Positions 55,874 to 64,000 of a stretch of DNA of 64,000 bases are shown here, one piece after another. The notes below the pieces were generated by a model, which was not told the origin of the DNA, ran no database searches, and was given only the letters and a program-made list of their open reading frames with translations. The translations under genes and the position numbers were made by a program. The first letter of the stretch is position 1. Every line of letters starts with the position of its first letter. This stretch comes from Myxococcus stipitatus (GTDB lineage Bacteria; Myxococcota; Myxococcia; Myxococcales; Myxococcaceae): contig NZ_CP147913.1 in NCBI RefSeq assembly GCF_037414475.1, positions 7,686,001 through 7,750,000 on the forward strand, in the 5' to 3' direction.

Positions 55874-56006
55874 GACGGGGCCCTGGACGAAGATGCCCCC
55901 GTGTCGTCGGTTCGTAGGCCGACCGACTTCGTGCCGCGGAGGACTGGGCCCACCTGCCGAGCAATCGCGCGGGTTCCCGGCGCGGTGGTGCTCCCAACGC
56001 CGCCGC

Positions 56007-57011
56007 TCAGCCTTGGCTGGGAGCGCGCTCGAAGACGGCCACGGATTGCACGTAGTCGAGCGTCACGCGAAAGAACCTCAACGCATTGCCGCCCAGCGCT
56101 CCTTCGATGGGCTTGTCCATGAACCGGGACATGTGCTCACGGAAGTCGGCATCGGCGCGGGTGGTGAACCAGACGGGGCCGACCTCATGGCCCGCAACCT
56201 CGATGCGGGGGACCTCGATGAGGACGGCGCCAGGAAGCTGGGCATCCGCGTCTTCGATGACGCGCCAGTCCGGGTGCCGTTGGTGCCAGCGCTCATAGGT
56301 GGAGACGGTGATGAAGCTCGCGGCGCGCTCGGAAGGCCGTCCATCCGCGAGGGCCATCCGCGCGGACTCCGACAGGGACATCAGCGCTCCCGTGTCGAGG
56401 ACCAGGTCGAGCACCTCCCCATCCACCCGCACCTGGATGCGAGGGAAGTGGGTCTCCCGCTTTCCGGATGAATCCGACGGGAGCCCCAGCGTGACGCGAT
56501 GCCGGGCCTCGCCTTTCGGGAGGTCACCCGCGTCCCGCAGCCACAGCTTTCCGGCGGGATAGTCGAACGTCCAGACGCGCCCCGCGAACCAGGCCTGGCC
56601 GAGTATCCCATCCCCGAAGGTGCCTGGGTCGAAGGCCACGGGGGCCACGGGAAGCAAGCCTTCGCTCCCATCGGGCCCGGGTATCCAGGCGTCTGTCTGG
56701 AAGTCGGGAAGCCGGACCCAATCCAGCGTCTCGCCGCTGTCCAACTTCTTGGCGACTCTCGGGAGCGCCAGTTGGAGGGCGGTGTCTGGCTGGATGAAGA
56801 GTCCTCCGCCCGTGGCCGTGAAGAACGTGAGCGTCCGCCCATCGCGAGTCGTCGGCTGGACGAGGAAGTTGCCCTCGTGGAACAGCACGGGGAGCGAGAC
56901 GGGGGCGCGGTTCGCCGAGGAGGGCTTCCCGGCGGAGTTGTTGATGCTGGGGGCCGAGACACAGGACACCCACAACACACCCAAGAGCATCAACGAGAGT
57001 CGCTGCGGCAT
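56007..57011 (-). CDS. Secreted retropepsin-like aspartyl protease
   Basis: A 334-residue exported protein. The N-terminus is hydrophobic and ends in LWVSC, close to a lipobox although the -3 residue is Trp. LDLVLDTGALMSLSESARMA (~205-225) has the DTGA active-site motif of aspartyl proteases; a second part ends GALGGNALRFFRVTLDYVQS. An N-terminal half of similar length (GILGQAWFAGRVWTFDYPAG) may be the other lobe. AGGAA lies upstream of ATG 57011. It is last in an operon with the two genes upstream. Confidence 0.75.
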   Translation of the reverse strand: MPQRLSLMLLGVLWVSCVSAPSINNSAGKPSSANRAPVSLPVLFHEGNFLVQPTTRDGRTLTFFTATGGGLFIQPDTALQLALPRVAKKLDSGETLDWVRLPDFQTDAWIPGPDGSEGLLPVAPVAFDPGTFGDGILGQAWFAGRVWTFDYPAGKLWLRDAGDLPKGEARHRVTLGLPSDSSGKRETHFPRIQVRVDGEVLDLVLDTGALMSLSESARMALADGRPSERAASFITVSTYERWHQRHPDWRVIEDADAQLPGAVLIEVPRIEVAGHEVGPVWFTTRADADFREHMSRFMDKPIEGALGGNALRFFRVTLDYVQSVAVFERAPSQG

Positions 57012-57048
57012 GCGTGTGATTTCCTTTCGCTGGAGGCGGGAGGCTTCC

Positions 57049-59301
57049 TCAGTAGACATACGGCGCGCGCTTGGCCCAGGAGGTCTTCCCATATTGCTTG
57101 TGGAGATAGCGGAATGCCGCGCGAGCCTCTGGTGTGTCCTGCTGGCAGCTGTGCTGACTGGCGCGGACGGCGCGGTAGAGCGCCATGGGCGAGCGAGGGT
57201 CTTCGGGATGTGCCTTGGCCCAATCGAGCGCGACCTTCGAGAAATACACCACGGAGTGGCCCGCGTCGGTGAGCGTCTTCCACTCGGCGGCGGCCGCCGC
57301 GCGTTCGTCCTCGGTGGTGAAGGCGAGTGAAGGCATGGGCCCGTTGGGTTGTGCGGGAGCACACCAACCATTGCGTTCGCGGGAGAGGACCTGGGTCAGG
57401 TTCAGCTTCGGGTCGATGCTCTCGATGCGGTCCCTCCCCGAGACCAGCGTCGCGGAGACGGCGGGAAGTCCCATGAGCAGCACACGTGCGTCGAACATGC
57501 GCTCCTCGACGCCCTTGCGCTCGACGATGGCGAGCAGCTCCTCCTTCGCCGCGGGTTCGGTCTTGGCCAGCTCCTTCGCCGCGGTCTGGAGTGCTTCGTC
57601 ATCTCCGACGACGGCGGCGCGGGCGAAGGCCGTCCATCGAAGCTGCCTGCGCAGGACAGGGGGCGCGACGTCCGCGCGCGACAGCTCTCCCATCCGGCGC
57701 GCGGTGAGCTGTGGGTCGAGGATGTTCACGGCCTGGGCGCTGAAGGTCACCGGCCGGTCCGCCGGAGCGGCACGGACGCTGTCGCTGAAGGTGTCCATGT
57801 CATCCTCGCCCACCAGTCGCCACGTCGCGTGGGAGAGCGCCTCGTCCCAGCCCTGGGCGAGCACCATGCGCTCCCCGTTGAAGAGGTTGTCGGTGGAGAT
57901 GAGGTCTCGCGTCATCTCGGGCTTCACCCGCGCCAGCCACGCACGTGCCGCTTCATGTTTCTGTTGCTCGTTCAGCAGGTGCATCGCGCGATACGCGAGC
58001 GTCAGGCCCGCGGGGGCGGTGGCTGGCACCTCCTCCGCGGCTTGAATCAAGGTCTCCAGTTCCGGATACCCCACGCGGGCCTTGAGCAACGCGGCGACGA
58101 GCCAGGGCTGGCGGCGGTTCTGCTTCCATCGCGCGACGGCTACGTCATAGGCCTTCCGGTTCTGCGCCTCCTGCTCGGTCAGCGGATACCCGTTGGAGAT
58201 TCCGGCCCGCATGACGCGAATCCACTCCATCAGCTCACGGCCGGAGGCCGGGCCTGCCTTGCATGCGTTTTCAGAAGGGGCGAACGCGTTGAAGTCGTCC
58301 AACTCCGCCGCGAGCCCGGACCCCGTTCCCGGCTGGAGCACGAGCGCGGGAAGCTCACAGGCCCAGGTCTCGGGCTGGGTGCGGACGCGAACGAGGCTGC
58401 GCAGTCGCCGGGCGGGGCCATGGAACTCGCGCGGCTTCGGCTTCGCGAGGAGCGCGGTGATGGTCACGTCCGCTTCACGCAGGCGCGCGAGGAATGTCGC
58501 TTCCTTCTCCGGAGTCACCTCCTGGCTCGCGTCCCACCGCTCCATCAGCGCGCGGCGCACCTGCGTGCGTGCCACGAGGTACTCGGCGCGGGCCTGGTAC
58601 GGCGAGTCTGCACGCCCGGCAATCTGGCGGAAGCCCGCGAGGGCGGCGTCGTAATCCTTGCAATAGAATTGCAAGGCGGCGACCTGGTACTCGCGCTCGG
58701 CCTGGCGGCGGGCCTTCACGGACGCGGGGAGTCCCTGCTCGCGGGCGGTGTCCAGCGCGGGAAGGGGCGCGCACGAACCGCTGAAGATGGCGTCCTGCGC
58801 ATGGAGCCACTCGCCCAACAGCTCCGGATGCTTCTTCCACTGCTGGGAGAGGGACTTCAGCGCCTCCGCCGCGCGCACCAGCGCATCCCCTTGGATGCGA
58901 TTGAAGTTCTCCATGCCCTCATCCCCGGTGTCGATCTTCACCGACTGGTCTCCGGATGAGGGCACGGCCTCCTTTCGGGCCGCGAGCCAGCGCTTCTCCG
59001 CCTGGGTCGTGTCACCGGCGGGGACGTCGCCCTGCAGGCGCGCCCAGGTCTCCACGAGGACGCGCTGCTCGTCGGGTGTGGTGGGCACGCCCATCATCGA
59101 ACGCCACGCATAGGCGAGATACATGGGGCGGTATCCCTCGCGGAGCACGCCAAGACGCCCCGCCGCGAAGTGGTCGAAGGGCCGGTCCGGGTGCGTGGAG
59201 TGGACGTAGACGGGCCCCAGATAGGTGGAGCCACAAGCCTCGGCTCGCCGCGAGGGCCAGAGAAGGGTCAATCCCACGAGGCCGATGAACAGCGTCTTCA
59301 T
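57049..59301 (-). CDS. Large secreted hypothetical protein, helical repeats
   Basis: A 750-residue exported protein with a signal peptide (LFIGLVGLTLLWPSRRAEA) and mature start ACGSTYLGPVYVHSTHPDRP. The body is helical with TPR-like patterns (ALQFYCKDYDAALAGFRQIA, AALLKARVGYPELETLIQAA). No catalytic motif is evident. It lies 37 bases upstream of the aspartyl-protease gene and overlaps the small gene before it by four bases (ATGA), so the three form an operon. I do not recognise the family. Confidence 0.75.
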   Translation of the reverse strand: MKTLFIGLVGLTLLWPSRRAEACGSTYLGPVYVHSTHPDRPFDHFAAGRLGVLREGYRPMYLAYAWRSMMGVPTTPDEQRVLVETWARLQGDVPAGDTTQAEKRWLAARKEAVPSSGDQSVKIDTGDEGMENFNRIQGDALVRAAEALKSLSQQWKKHPELLGEWLHAQDAIFSGSCAPLPALDTAREQGLPASVKARRQAEREYQVAALQFYCKDYDAALAGFRQIAGRADSPYQARAEYLVARTQVRRALMERWDASQEVTPEKEATFLARLREADVTITALLAKPKPREFHGPARRLRSLVRVRTQPETWACELPALVLQPGTGSGLAAELDDFNAFAPSENACKAGPASGRELMEWIRVMRAGISNGYPLTEQEAQNRKAYDVAVARWKQNRRQPWLVAALLKARVGYPELETLIQAAEEVPATAPAGLTLAYRAMHLLNEQQKHEAARAWLARVKPEMTRDLISTDNLFNGERMVLAQGWDEALSHATWRLVGEDDMDTFSDSVRAAPADRPVTFSAQAVNILDPQLTARRMGELSRADVAPPVLRRQLRWTAFARAAVVGDDEALQTAAKELAKTEPAAKEELLAIVERKGVEERMFDARVLLMGLPAVSATLVSGRDRIESIDPKLNLTQVLSRERNGWCAPAQPNGPMPSLAFTTEDERAAAAAEWKTLTDAGHSVVYFSKVALDWAKAHPEDPRSPMALYRAVRASQHSCQQDTPEARAAFRYLHKQYGKTSWAKRAPYVY

Positions 59302-59516
59302 GGTGTCAGGTCCTTCATCGCCTGGGCGAGCGAGTCGCGCGTCCACGGGCGGGGGTTGAAGAGATACAGGGTGCGAGTCCCTGGAGGAACGGCGTGCCAC
59401 TCATCGAGCGAGAGCCCGACGCTGCGTCCACACGGCGCCGTGGCTCCACGTGCGCCACGTCTGCGCCTTCGGGCCCATGACAGGAGCAAGGCTGCGAGAC
59501 GACCACGGCGTGGCAT
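59298..59516 (-). CDS. Small exported hypothetical protein, first gene of the operon
   Basis: A 72-residue protein with a signal-like basic-hydrophobic start (MPRRGRLAALLLSWA) and coding-like C-terminal half (LDEWHAVPPGTRTLYLFNPR). GAGG lies five bases before the ATG. Its TGA overlaps the start of the large secreted protein, supporting translation. No family is known. Confidence 0.5.
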   Translation of the reverse strand: MPRRGRLAALLLSWARRRRRGARGATAPCGRSVGLSLDEWHAVPPGTRTLYLFNPRPWTRDSLAQAMKDLTP

Positions 59517-59707
59517 GACTGCCTCACATAGCAGAGAAGTCGTGGGCTGGAGGACCACGCGAATGTCTTGCGAAGCAATGCCAATGCCAGTGGGCCACCC
59601 CAGCGGATTGATTAAACAAGCAGGACCTGGGGCGTTCTAGGGATTGAGGGCCGCGCGCTATCCGAATCCAGGGGGGAGCCGCCTCCGGCCCCAGGGAGCC
59701 GTGACAC
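59517..59707. promoter_or_regulatory. Divergent region with CGTTCT hexamer (59633-59638)
   Basis: 191 bases between the exported-protein operon and the small Pro-rich gene. CGTTCT lies 69 bases before the latter's ATG; the preceding AAGCAGGACCTGGGG closely resembles the sequence before CGTTCT upstream of sigma factor 1 (AAGCAGACTTGGCG). A common promoter type is suggested. Confidence 0.4.
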
Positions 59708-59947
59708 ATGGCCAGCTGCATGTATGAGGTGAAGGCGTTGGAGGATGTCCCGGCGTTCGATGAGCTCACGTCCGTTGCCGCCGGGCCGGAGCACACGCCG
59801 GTGCCGGACGAGTCCCGGCACGCGAAGAAGCCAGGCCTGCCCATGCCGGGGGCCCGGCCGGATGTGCGAGACCCACCTCCAGACCCGGAGCCGGGGGTGA
59901 CTCAAACCGGTGTGACTGTCCCGGAGCCCAAGCCCCGGGGCACCTAG
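59708..59947 (+). CDS. Small Pro/Asp-rich protein upstream of module 2
   Basis: A 79-residue hydrophilic protein without signal peptide or membrane helix. The first ~25 residues could form a helix (MYEVKALEDVPAFDEL); the rest is disordered-looking (RPDVRDPPPDPEPGV, TVPEPKPRGT). GGAG lies at about nine bases before the ATG. It ends 180 bases before sigma factor 2 on the same strand. A similar small Pro-rich gene follows module 2. It could be a substrate or partner of the CHAT protease, by analogy with small sigma-linked substrates of TPR-CHAT proteins, but nothing proves it. Confidence 0.5.
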   Translation: MASCMYEVKALEDVPAFDELTSVAAGPEHTPVPDESRHAKKPGLPMPGARPDVRDPPPDPEPGVTQTGVTVPEPKPRGT

Positions 59948-60127
59948 TCCAGGGGGAGGCAGGGCTCATGCGGATGTCGCCGGGTGGAGGGTCGGCTCCA
60001 CCCGGGGGGCATCCCTGATGTCCGAGGGCCGTCGGAAACCTGCGGGGTTGCGTTGTTTTCTGGACGGCAACCCAAGGATTCCGGGGGGCTGCGTTTCGAG
60101 TGGGCGTGGAAGGAGGACGCGAGGTCG

Positions 60128-60724
60128 ATGAAGGACCATCGCAATGCCTCGGTGAAGCGATTCACCGTGGCCTACAGTGCCGGCGTGGCACACGAAGGCT
60201 TCGAGGAGTTTGCCCAGCGCGTCAGGCCCATGCTCGTGGCCCTGGCGAAGCGTCTGTGTGGCCAGGGTGGTATCGACCCCGAGGACCTGGCGCAGGAAGC
60301 GCTTGTCCGGGCGCTCGTCCACCACGGCAACCTGTCCGTGCAGCCAGAGCCCGTGTACCGGGCCTGGCTGTGCCGGGCGTTGACCAATCACTTCCTGGAC
60401 CAGTGCCGCAAGAGGAGGACAGAGCTGTTGGAGCAGGAGCGCCGGGACATCCGGCTGGTGCGCGAGGACGTGGCATCTCCCGATGCCCACTCCGGAGAGA
60501 TGTGGGAGCGCATCACCGACGCGGACCTGGTGAAGGCTATTTCCCGGCTGCCGAACCCTCGTGTCCGCGAGGCGTTCGAGCTGCACGCCAAGGGCATGCG
60601 GTACCGGGCCATCGCCCAGCAGATGGGTGTACCCGAAGGGACCGTGGGCAGTTGGTTGTTCCAGGCGCGCAAGGAGCTGCGTGAGCTGCTCATGCCGCTG
60701 ACCGATGGGGGAGGGGCGGCATGA
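60128..60724 (+). CDS. ECF-like sigma-70 family factor, module 2
   Basis: A 198-residue sigma factor. Region 2 (LVALAKRLCGQGG, DPEDLAQEALVRALVHHG, AWLCRALTNHFLDQCRKRR) and region 4 (REAFELHAKGMRYRAIAQQM, VPEGTVGSWLFQARKELREL) are clear. AAGGAGG lies upstream of ATG 60128; longer in-frame starts add unrelated residues. Its TGA overlaps the anti-sigma/CHAT start (ATGA, 60721-60724). It is paralogous to, but well diverged from, the factor of module 1. Confidence 0.9.
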   Translation: MKDHRNASVKRFTVAYSAGVAHEGFEEFAQRVRPMLVALAKRLCGQGGIDPEDLAQEALVRALVHHGNLSVQPEPVYRAWLCRALTNHFLDQCRKRRTELLEQERRDIRLVREDVASPDAHSGEMWERITDADLVKAISRLPNPRVREAFELHAKGMRYRAIAQQMGVPEGTVGSWLFQARKELRELLMPLTDGGGAA

Positions 60725-63714
60725 GCCCTCCATGTAATAAATTGTACCTGTTCCTGGATGGCGAATTGCCTCCAGTCGACGAAGAGAACTTCCGCCATCA
60801 CCTGGCCCGCTGCGCGATGTGCGCCTCGGGGCTGCACGAGGCGATGCAGTTGGAGCTCCTGGGCTTCCAGGCGATGCACTCGGAGGAGGAGCTCCCCGTC
60901 GAGGAGGAACTCCCGAGGTTCGAGGAGCGGGTGGCTCGGCCCAGGCCCACCTTGCGTGGACGCCTGCGGGCGCGGGTGCCCGCGTGGATGAGGCGTGGCG
61001 GCGGGTGGGCCGCGGGCGCGGCGGGAATGGCCGCGGCGCTCGTCGTGCTGGTGTTGACCGTGAATGTGGCCGGGAGCACGCCGCCGGAGGTGTGGCTGGC
61101 CCATCCCGCGCATCGTTCGCTGGAGGCGCGGGTGGCCTATGCGCGCGCGGATGGGTACCGGCGCTACGTGCCCATGCGGGCGGGCCCCGAAGCCTCCCTG
61201 GTCACCACGCCGCTGCCGCTGCGCGAGCTGGCGGAGCTGGAGGAGCGGGGGGACCTGCACGGCATCGCCGCGGCGTACCTGGTGCGCAAGGACTTGCGGC
61301 AGGCGTCGGACTTCCTCCGGCGCACGCCCGCGTCGTTGGACCGGGACAGCGACCTGGCCCTCGTCGCGTTGGAGCAGGGGCACCGCGAGGAGGCGCTGGA
61401 GCTGCTGGAGACAGTGCTGCGCAAGTCCCCGGACCATCCTCAGGCGCTGTGGAACCGGGCGCTGGTGTTGAGGGAGATGGGGCTGACGCTCCAGGCGGCG
61501 GAGGCATTCGAGGAGGTGGCCGCGCTGGGTGAGCCGGGCTGGAGCGAGGAGGCACGGATTCGCGCCCTGGCCTTGCGCAGCGAGACGATGCGGCGCTCGC
61601 GAGATTTCCACGACGCCCGGGCGGCGGCGCTGAACCTGGCCACGTTGGATGGGGCGCGGCTTCCATTAGAGGACGCCCGGCGCTTCCCGGGCGTGGTCCG
61701 TCTGCTCTTCTATGACGCGGTGAGGGCGGCGCCCACGCGCGAGGCCGCTCTTCGCCTGTTGCCGCTCGCGGAGGTCCTGGACGACGTGCAGGGGGATTCC
61801 ACCTTGCGCGACACGGTGAACCAGGTAGCCCATGCGGACTTCCAGCGACGGGGCCCGCTGGCGAGCGACTATGCCCGGCTCCTGCGCGGCGAGCTCCCCG
61901 CGCCCGAGGCGTTCCTCGAGACGCTGCGGCGCTCCGGGGAGGACGACCTGTACCTGGGGGCGCTCGTGGCGCGCGACATGGTGGAGCGCCACCTGGACGA
62001 CTTCGAGCGCATCGCCCGGGCGGGAGGCGACGCGTGGCTGACGCTCCTGGCCGAGCGTGAGCTGTCCGTGCGCGAAGAGCACGCGGGGCAGTGGTGGAAG
62101 GCCGAGCAGCGGCTGCGCGCGGCGCTGGCTTCCTGCTCCGGGCGGGGGCTGGCGTACCGCTGCGCGACGCTCCGGCGGAGGCTCGCGGACCTCTTCGTGC
62201 GGCTGCACCGCCCCGCCGACGCTTTGGAGGAGGCGCGCGACGGGTGGCGGCTGACGCGCGAGCTGGGGGAGTGGAACCTGGAGCAGCAGTTCCTCCAGGA
62301 GATGGCGCAGATTGCCCGCTACCGGCAGAGCGCGGCCAGCGCCCGGGCGTACCTTCGCGAGTCGTTGGCGCGCATCCCGGATGACTGCGAGCAGCGCACG
62401 TACGCGCATCGCAACCTGGCCATGGTCGCGTGGGCGGACTTCCGTCCGGACGAGGCCCGGCAGGAACTGGAGCAGGCCACGCGGTGCGGGCGGCCGTTGG
62501 GGATGTCGGGGGCGTGGGTGCTCTCGTATCTGGCCCGCCATGGCGCGCAGGTCCGCGACGAGGACCTGCTGCGGCTCACGCTGGATGAGCTACGGCGGGG
62601 CTCGCGGACTCCCGGCGAACGGGCGCTGCTGACCTTCCTGGAAGGTCAGTTCATGTTGGAGCGGGACCGCGCATCGGGCCGGGCCCTGCTTCATGGCGCC
62701 ATCGACGCGGCTGAGAAGCTCCCGCTGGACGTGGACGCGCGCAAGGCGCGCACCTTCGCTTACGCCGTGCTGATGAGCGACGCGGGCCAGGCGGGCGCGC
62801 AGGAACAGGTGCTCGATTTGATGGGCCAGGCCTTGCGGGTGCCCGTGCCGCGCCGCTGTGTGCTGGCCATGGCCGTGGACCATGAGCGCACCGTGGCCGC
62901 CGTGCGTGACGCGCAGGGGATGCTGGCGGGTGCGTACGAAGAGGGGCGGAGCGCTCCCCTTCATGGCACCGCGGACGGGCTCGTTCCTCCCCGGCTGGTG
63001 ACGGCGCTGCGGGGATGTGAGCACGTGGATGTGCTGGCCCTGCCGCCCGTGCACGGCCTGCCGGGGCTGCTCCCCGTGGAGCAGGCGTGGAGCTACCGCG
63101 TGGGGCGGACGAGGATGCTTCCGGAGGCGCGGCGCCAGGGCGGCCATCACCTGGTCGTGACGGGCGTGGAAGCGCCTTCGTCGCTGGGCCTGGAGACGCT
63201 CCTGCCCCTGGAGTCCCCACGTGTCCCGGACCCGCTTCGCGTGGAGCTGCGGGGCTCATCGGCCACGCCTTCGCGGGTGCTGCGGGAGATGGAGGACGCC
63301 CGCGAGATTGAAATCCACACCCACGGCATCTTCAGCCCGGAGCTGGCGGATGCCTCGCTCGTGGTGCTCGCGCCGGAGGAGGACGGGCGCTATGCGCTCG
63401 CGGCCTCGCAGGTGCGGGAGCAGACGCTGCGCGGAGCCCCCCTGGTGCTGCTCGCCGCTTGTGGAGCGGCCCGCGCCGCGCCGTTCCTCCATGAGTCGGT
63501 GAGCCTGCCGGTGGCCTTCATCGAGGCGGGGGCGCGCACCGTGCTCGCCTCCACGGGGGACATCCCCGACACCGCGGGGCGCTTCTTCGAATCCGTGCGT
63601 GAGCGCATCCGCGCCGGGACGCCTCCTGCCCGGGCCTTGCGTGACGAGCGCCTGGCGTGGCTGGCTCGCGAGCCCTCCGCGCCGTGGCCCTCCCAGGTCC
63701 TCCTCTTCGAGTGA
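60721..63714 (+). CDS. Zinc-finger anti-sigma / TM / TPR / CHAT-protease fusion, module 2
   Basis: A 997-residue paralogue of the module-1 protein along its full length. ZAS ligands C5, H27, C31 and C34 fall at identical positions (HLARCAMC). An acidic then Arg-rich linker precedes the membrane helix (~96-117, AGMAAALVVLVLTVNVAG). The TPR-like region (~130-690) begins with RGDLHGIAAAYLVRKDLRQA, shared with module 1. The CHAT domain has EIEIHTHG with H868 and LLAACGAARAAPF with C914. Both end in VLLFE. It is coupled to sigma factor 2 by an ATGA overlap, and a small Pro/Asp-rich gene follows. Confidence 0.88.
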   Translation: MSPPCNKLYLFLDGELPPVDEENFRHHLARCAMCASGLHEAMQLELLGFQAMHSEEELPVEEELPRFEERVARPRPTLRGRLRARVPAWMRRGGGWAAGAAGMAAALVVLVLTVNVAGSTPPEVWLAHPAHRSLEARVAYARADGYRRYVPMRAGPEASLVTTPLPLRELAELEERGDLHGIAAAYLVRKDLRQASDFLRRTPASLDRDSDLALVALEQGHREEALELLETVLRKSPDHPQALWNRALVLREMGLTLQAAEAFEEVAALGEPGWSEEARIRALALRSETMRRSRDFHDARAAALNLATLDGARLPLEDARRFPGVVRLLFYDAVRAAPTREAALRLLPLAEVLDDVQGDSTLRDTVNQVAHADFQRRGPLASDYARLLRGELPAPEAFLETLRRSGEDDLYLGALVARDMVERHLDDFERIARAGGDAWLTLLAERELSVREEHAGQWWKAEQRLRAALASCSGRGLAYRCATLRRRLADLFVRLHRPADALEEARDGWRLTRELGEWNLEQQFLQEMAQIARYRQSAASARAYLRESLARIPDDCEQRTYAHRNLAMVAWADFRPDEARQELEQATRCGRPLGMSGAWVLSYLARHGAQVRDEDLLRLTLDELRRGSRTPGERALLTFLEGQFMLERDRASGRALLHGAIDAAEKLPLDVDARKARTFAYAVLMSDAGQAGAQEQVLDLMGQALRVPVPRRCVLAMAVDHERTVAAVRDAQGMLAGAYEEGRSAPLHGTADGLVPPRLVTALRGCEHVDVLALPPVHGLPGLLPVEQAWSYRVGRTRMLPEARRQGGHHLVVTGVEAPSSLGLETLLPLESPRVPDPLRVELRGSSATPSRVLREMEDAREIEIHTHGIFSPELADASLVVLAPEEDGRYALAASQVREQTLRGAPLVLLAACGAARAAPFLHESVSLPVAFIEAGARTVLASTGDIPDTAGRFFESVRERIRAGTPPARALRDERLAWLAREPSAPWPSQVLLFE

Positions 63715-63749
63715 AGTGTCCGCGCCTCATCAAGGATTCCTACCCGATA

Positions 63750-63755
63750 CGTTCT
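63750..63755 (+). promoter_or_regulatory. CGTTCT hexamer upstream of the partial small gene
   Basis: CGTTCT lies 66 bases before ATG 63822. It is preceded by CAAGGATTCC at nine bases; the same 10-mer with the same nine-base gap to CGTT occurs at 60073-60095 upstream of sigma factor 2. Suggests co-regulation of both. Confidence 0.4.
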
Positions 63756-63821
63756 GGAGCTGACGCCACGTCGTCCCGACGGCGCGTCGGCCTTGAAACA
63801 TCGAACAGGGGGGAGTCCCAT

Positions 63822-64000
63822 ATGAAGTCGAGCCCGAGGAATCCTGGCGCGGAACGAATCTCCAACGAGATTCCAGATCCACCACCGGAGCGGGACAAGG
63901 GCCTGCGCGGCCCCGTGGAGGGCGAGGCGGACACCTTCTCCGCGAAGCTCGCCATCCCCGTCACGCCCACGGCGGACGAGTCCCCAGCGAACGACGACCG
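63822..64000 (+). CDS. Small Pro/Asp-rich protein downstream of module 2 (3' end outside window)
   Basis: 59 residues are seen before the window ends. The sequence is hydrophilic and disordered-looking (ERISNEIPDPPPERDKG), like the small protein at 59708-59947. GGGGGAG lies at normal distance before the ATG, and the frame stays open to the end. No family recognised. Confidence 0.6.
   Translation, partial: MKSSPRNPGAERISNEIPDPPPERDKGLRGPVEGEADTFSAKLAIPVTPTADESPANDD

Noticed and set aside
55990-56024. Hairpin GCTCCCA/TGGGAGC near the atpG/protease gap
   Set aside because: Its right arm lies inside the protease coding region and the loop is long; too weak to call a terminator.

Overview
The window is very GC-rich, densely coded, with many 4-base (ATGA/GTGA) gene overlaps and GTG starts. 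A delta-60-repeat lipoprotein, a bacterial mevalonate operon, CHAT-domain proteins and an M57-type peptidase together point to a myxobacterium of the Myxococcaceae (Myxococcus/Corallococcus/Pyxidicoccus type). This is inferred from gene content; no 16S gene is present.

Layout. 1-4.6 kb: end of a TolC-type efflux gene divergent from a MarR regulator, a coiled-coil membrane protein, a stand-alone E2-type acyltransferase domain and the protease HtpX. 4.8-11.6 kb: an iron-responsive locus around a Fur-box-like site, with imelysin lipoprotein and HTTM membrane protein on one side and a delta-60-repeat lipoprotein and FecA-like TonB receptor on the other. 12.2-17.7 kb: a mevalonate operon (fni, HMG-CoA reductase, mevalonate kinase, diphosphomevalonate decarboxylase, phosphomevalonate kinase) that turns HMG-CoA into IPP/DMAPP. 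17.7-21.8 kb: an Omp85-like barrel, then a phosphatase-family protein and an LPG-synthase-type membrane protein. 21.8-27.3 kb: tRNA-Leu(CAG) with its own promoter and the operon iscS-iscU-iscA-hscB-hscA-fdx, which lacks iscR. 27.5-33 kb: a flotillin-like SPFH protein, DsbD, a DTW-domain tRNA-modifying enzyme and an EamA transporter. 33.3-38.1 kb: a patchier stretch with a lower-GC O-mannosyltransferase-type gene, a zinc metallopeptidase with three C-terminal repeats, small orphan genes and a decayed transposase gene.

38.1-64 kb holds the most unusual content. Two paralogous modules about 20 kb apart each have an ECF-like sigma factor whose stop overlaps (ATGA) the start of a ~1000-residue protein. 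That protein joins an N-terminal zinc-finger anti-sigma domain, one predicted membrane helix, a TPR-like region and a C-terminal CHAT (caspase-like) protease domain with an intact His/Cys pair. Small Pro/Asp-rich proteins flank the second module, and a CGTTCT hexamer recurs upstream of several of these genes. I read this as a protease-gated sigma/anti-sigma switch.

Between the modules lie a P-type ATPase remnant without its phosphorylation site, trehalose synthase TreT, PEP synthase, a zinc alcohol dehydrogenase and a complete N-type F1Fo-ATPase operon (atpDCQRBEFAG) whose c-subunit has a second membrane carboxylate. This set resembles an energy-stress gene module known in other proteobacteria. 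The right end has an aspartyl-protease-like operon and then module 2, running off the window in a small Pro-rich gene.
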